Translations under genes and position numbers: made by a program
Assembly: GCA_024692805.1 (NCBI GenBank)
Contig: JAILMD010000019.1
Coordinates: 1 to 7,574, forward strand
Direction: 5' to 3'
DNA: 7,574 nt
Source of the DNA: a bacterium
GTDB taxonomy: Bacteria > Bacillota > Clostridia > Christensenellales > UBA1242
Shown here: in pieces, positions 5,352 through 7,574 of the stretch
How positions within the stretch are numbered: the stretch's first letter is position 1
Layout: each line of letters starts with the position of its first letter
Notes under the pieces: generated by a model
The model's input: only the letters and a program-made list of their open reading frames with translations
Databases searched by the model: none
What the model was told of the DNA's origin: nothing

Positions 5352-7454
5352 ATGTTTAAAACAAAATTAAAATTAAGGGGATTATCACTTTTTATAGCAA
5401 TATTATTTACGCTTCCACTATTTTTGGGTTTAGCGTTTAGTTTTTCATCAAAAAATGTTGTTTTTGCTGCTGATGAAGAACCTGTTGTTTATGACCCAAT
5501 AACAGAAATATTTAGTTCAATTAAGATAACCCAAGCAGGCGTTACTGTTGATTCTAGTTATATTAAAGAAGAATCAATCAACCTTGCTAATATCGTTCAA
5601 AACTCTAGCGGAGTTCCAATTTATGATTACCAAAATGAGGATAACGGAATTAGGTATGAATCAGAGCAACAATCATCTTCTGGAACTAAAACACTTACTA
5701 TTTGCAACGTTATTTATTTAAATGGTGCCGTTAGAATAACGCCTTATGAAACTGATGACGTTAACTTTTATTACCACACTCAACTTTATGACTATAACAA
5801 CATAAATGATATTTTATTACCTAATACCGCCGAAGGCTATGGCAAAACATTTAACAGCACTCAATCAACCGAGTTAACACTGCCAACGCCTGGCTCAACA
5901 ATTTACACTAAAATAACAATCAAAAAAACTAGCGGAGTTTATCACCTGTTTATTGTTCAAAACCCAAGTTTAAAATATGAAGGCGAAAACGAAATAATTA
6001 ATTGGACAAACATTTCTGGCGGAAGTTCTAGCAAGATTTATAGCCCTGGCGAAAACCAGGTTTATACAGGATTTTTAACGCTAAAACTAACCTTCCCTAA
6101 TAAACGTTTTAGCCCATTTAACGAAGTATATATTGAATTTTGGTTTAACGGCGAAGCCTATAAACTTTATATTAATAACGAATTAAACGAGAGTAGTGAT
6201 GGTTATATTTATAACTATATCTCACCAACTGAATCGATTCCATTTGAGGGCTCTTATTCTGGCGGAACTTATACCTTAGTTTTCAACTATTCTGGTGAAT
6301 ATAAAGTTAGAATTTATGACAAAACTAGTTTTGTTAACTTCCCAACCGTTTATTCTGATAGTTATGCTAATTTTGTTGATTATAAAAACGCCAACTACCT
6401 TGAATATAACTTCTCAGTTGTTAACCCTAACAGAAATTACGGGTTCTATTTTACTGCAATTTCTAAAGAGAATTTAACAGACTTTGCTGGCAACGAATTA
6501 ACAAAAACTAAGGAACAGCCTGACGTTACCTGTAACAAGTATATCGTTAGCAAAGAACTTCACACTGGCGATCCTAACTATGTTTCAAACCTTGAAAAAC
6601 AAAGCGTTAATAATGACGTTGTTTTAAACTTCTATAATATTGATGCAACAAGAATTGAGCGTATTTATTATGATAAATATTCAATTGACGGAAGTAACAT
6701 TATTGCACAAAATACTATGATTATGGAAACCAAAATTATTAGCGGAAACCGAATTGCGTTAATTCCTGATGAATATAATTATGACGGGAATAATGCTAAA
6801 TTAACACTAACTGAAGAAGCAACATATTTTGTTTATATTGAATATGTTGAGTCTCAAGGAACAATTGACGAACAAGAATGCAAAGTTGTTAGAATTGCGT
6901 TTATGATTTTAAACGGAATTCGTCAAAGTTATCAGTTTAATAACGTTTATTACCCTTCAAGCCAAGACACAATCGCCGATAACGTTGTTAAAACGTATAC
7001 CCTTAATCAAACTTATTCTTCATCTTATGAATCAATTCAAGGAACTTATGACTCAAACTTTAAGCTTATGATCGCTAAAAGCGTTCCTAGAATAACAGGC
7101 GTTACTAACAACGCTAATATTTCTGATAGCGTTTCTATTCACGTTCACGGCGTTGCAACGAGTGAAATGGGTCTTAAAATCGTTGTAACTAGAAATGGTG
7201 GCATTATTTTAAACACAACCGTTTATAATAATAAAGATGATGCTCTTGAATATATCATCAATTATGGTAACGCTGACCTTGGAAATTACACAGTTTCAAT
7301 AACTGATGCAATGAACAACTCAACTTCTATCTCATTCGTTATTTCAAAGCCTCAAAATGCGGCTGGAATTATCCTTATTGCCGTTGGCTCTGTTATAGGC
7401 ATCGCTGCGCTTGCATTCATAATCAAATCAAGAACTAAGGTTACCGTTAGATAA
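5352..7454 (+). CDS. Secreted, C-terminally membrane-anchored surface protein of unknown function, linked to the secretion locus
   Basis: I do not recognise a named family. The 700-residue protein has a classical signal peptide: basic MFKTKLKLRG, a hydrophobic core at 11-31, and a probable cleavage at VFA/AD (after residue 39). Near the end a single membrane helix at about 670-691 (GIILIAVGSVIGIAALAFII) is followed by a short basic tail (KSRTKVTVR), so the bulk lies outside the cell. There is no LPXTG sorting signal and no lipobox cysteine. The ectodomain is rich in Tyr, Asn, Ser and Thr and looks beta-rich. The last module before the anchor (about 577-667), from PRITGV to YTVSITDAMNNSTSISF, has the character of a bacterial Ig-like domain. 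AAGGG (5341-5345) sits 6 bases before the ATG and just after the coupling-ATPase stop, so the two are probably translated from one message. A role in cell contact or as an accessory channel protein is inferred from context; no enzymatic motif is visible. Confidence 0.8.
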   Translation: MFKTKLKLRGLSLFIAILFTLPLFLGLAFSFSSKNVVFAADEEPVVYDPITEIFSSIKITQAGVTVDSSYIKEESINLANIVQNSSGVPIYDYQNEDNGIRYESEQQSSSGTKTLTICNVIYLNGAVRITPYETDDVNFYYHTQLYDYNNINDILLPNTAEGYGKTFNSTQSTELTLPTPGSTIYTKITIKKTSGVYHLFIVQNPSLKYEGENEIINWTNISGGSSSKIYSPGENQVYTGFLTLKLTFPNKRFSPFNEVYIEFWFNGEAYKLYINNELNESSDGYIYNYISPTESIPFEGSYSGGTYTLVFNYSGEYKVRIYDKTSFVNFPTVYSDSYANFVDYKNANYLEYNFSVVNPNRNYGFYFTAISKENLTDFAGNELTKTKEQPDVTCNKYIVSKELHTGDPNYVSNLEKQSVNNDVVLNFYNIDATRIERIYYDKYSIDGSNIIAQNTMIMETKIISGNRIALIPDEYNYDGNNAKLTLTEEATYFVYIEYVESQGTIDEQECKVVRIAFMILNGIRQSYQFNNVYYPSSQDTIADNVVKTYTLNQTYSSSYESIQGTYDSNFKLMIAKSVPRITGVTNNANISDSVSIHVHGVATSEMGLKIVVTRNGGIILNTTVYNNKDDALEYIINYGNADLGNYTVSITDAMNNSTSISFVISKPQNAAGIILIAVGSVIGIAALAFIIKSRTKVTVR

Positions 7455-7463
7455 CTTAACTTT

Positions 7464-7488
7464 AAAACAGGTTTTGACCTGTTTTTTT
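7464..7488 (+). terminator. Rho-independent terminator of the plus-strand operon
   Basis: A perfect 9-base stem, AAAACAGGT (7464-7472) with ACCTGTTTT (7477-7485), has a TTTG loop. The T-run continues to 7488, giving seven T in all. It begins 10 bases after the surface-protein stop codon. It closes the three-gene unit and works well only on the plus strand, because the other strand lacks a U-tract after the stem. Confidence 0.88.
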
Positions 7489-7574
7489 GTTGCTAAATTT
7501 TAAACAAATAGCCAAAATTTATACGCAAAAACGTTTTATTCTGGCTGAGCGTGTTGTTTATTAAACGCCTTTTA
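7489..7574. other. Right-hand edge, no feature identified
   Basis: These 86 bases follow the operon terminator. I see no plus-strand start with a ribosome binding site. On the minus strand one frame is open from the edge for about 25 codons to a TAG at 7494-7496, which could be the tail of a convergent gene, but nothing in it is recognisable. Confidence 0.4.

Noticed and set aside
1..7574. Use of the Mycoplasma genetic code (TGA as Trp), suggested by the ICE-like families.
   Set aside because: Trp codons in the frames I read are TGG, no in-frame TGA was seen, and stops are TAA.

Overview
The window is AT-rich DNA, roughly one third G+C by eye, with strong AGGAGG-type ribosome binding sites and short intergenic gaps. 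It encodes part of a Gram-positive-style type IV secretion (conjugation-like) locus. Tryptophan is encoded by TGG throughout, and I saw no in-frame TGA in the large frames. The reading therefore fits the standard bacterial code and a low-GC Bacillota-type host (or a Mycoplasmatota relative that keeps TGA as stop) better than a Mycoplasma using TGA for Trp. I cannot name the species.

Layout. (1) 1-2073, minus strand: a large VirB6-like polytopic membrane protein with a very long hydrophilic region; its C-terminus lies beyond the left edge. (2) 2074-2518: a 445-base non-coding stretch with a candidate promoter for gene 1, a 128-base nested imperfect palindrome with perfect 19-base outer arms, and a hairpin terminator. 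(3) 2519-2818, minus: a 99-residue pilin-like (VirB2/TrbC-like) protein. (4) 2819-3006: an AT-rich divergent promoter region with palindromes. (5) 3007-3324, plus: a second pilin-like protein, clearly paralogous to the first. (6) 3350-5338, plus: a VirD4/TraG-type coupling ATPase. (7) 5352-7454, plus: a 700-residue secreted, C-terminally anchored surface protein. (8) 7464-7488: a rho-independent terminator closing the plus-strand operon.

Working together (inference). The coupling ATPase would recruit substrate to a channel whose membrane core includes the VirB6-like protein. The two small two-helix proteins would be pilin or channel subunits, and the surface protein would act outside the cell, for example in contact with a partner cell. 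The small proteins and the VirB6-like protein resemble the Mbov_0395 and Mbov_0396 families of mycoplasma integrative conjugative elements. No VirB4 ATPase, relaxase, peptidoglycan hydrolase, integrase or attachment site is visible here, so it is open whether this belongs to a mobile element or to a resident secretion system. The most unusual features are the divergent pair of pilin paralogues, the large ectodomains on two components, and the palindromic element.
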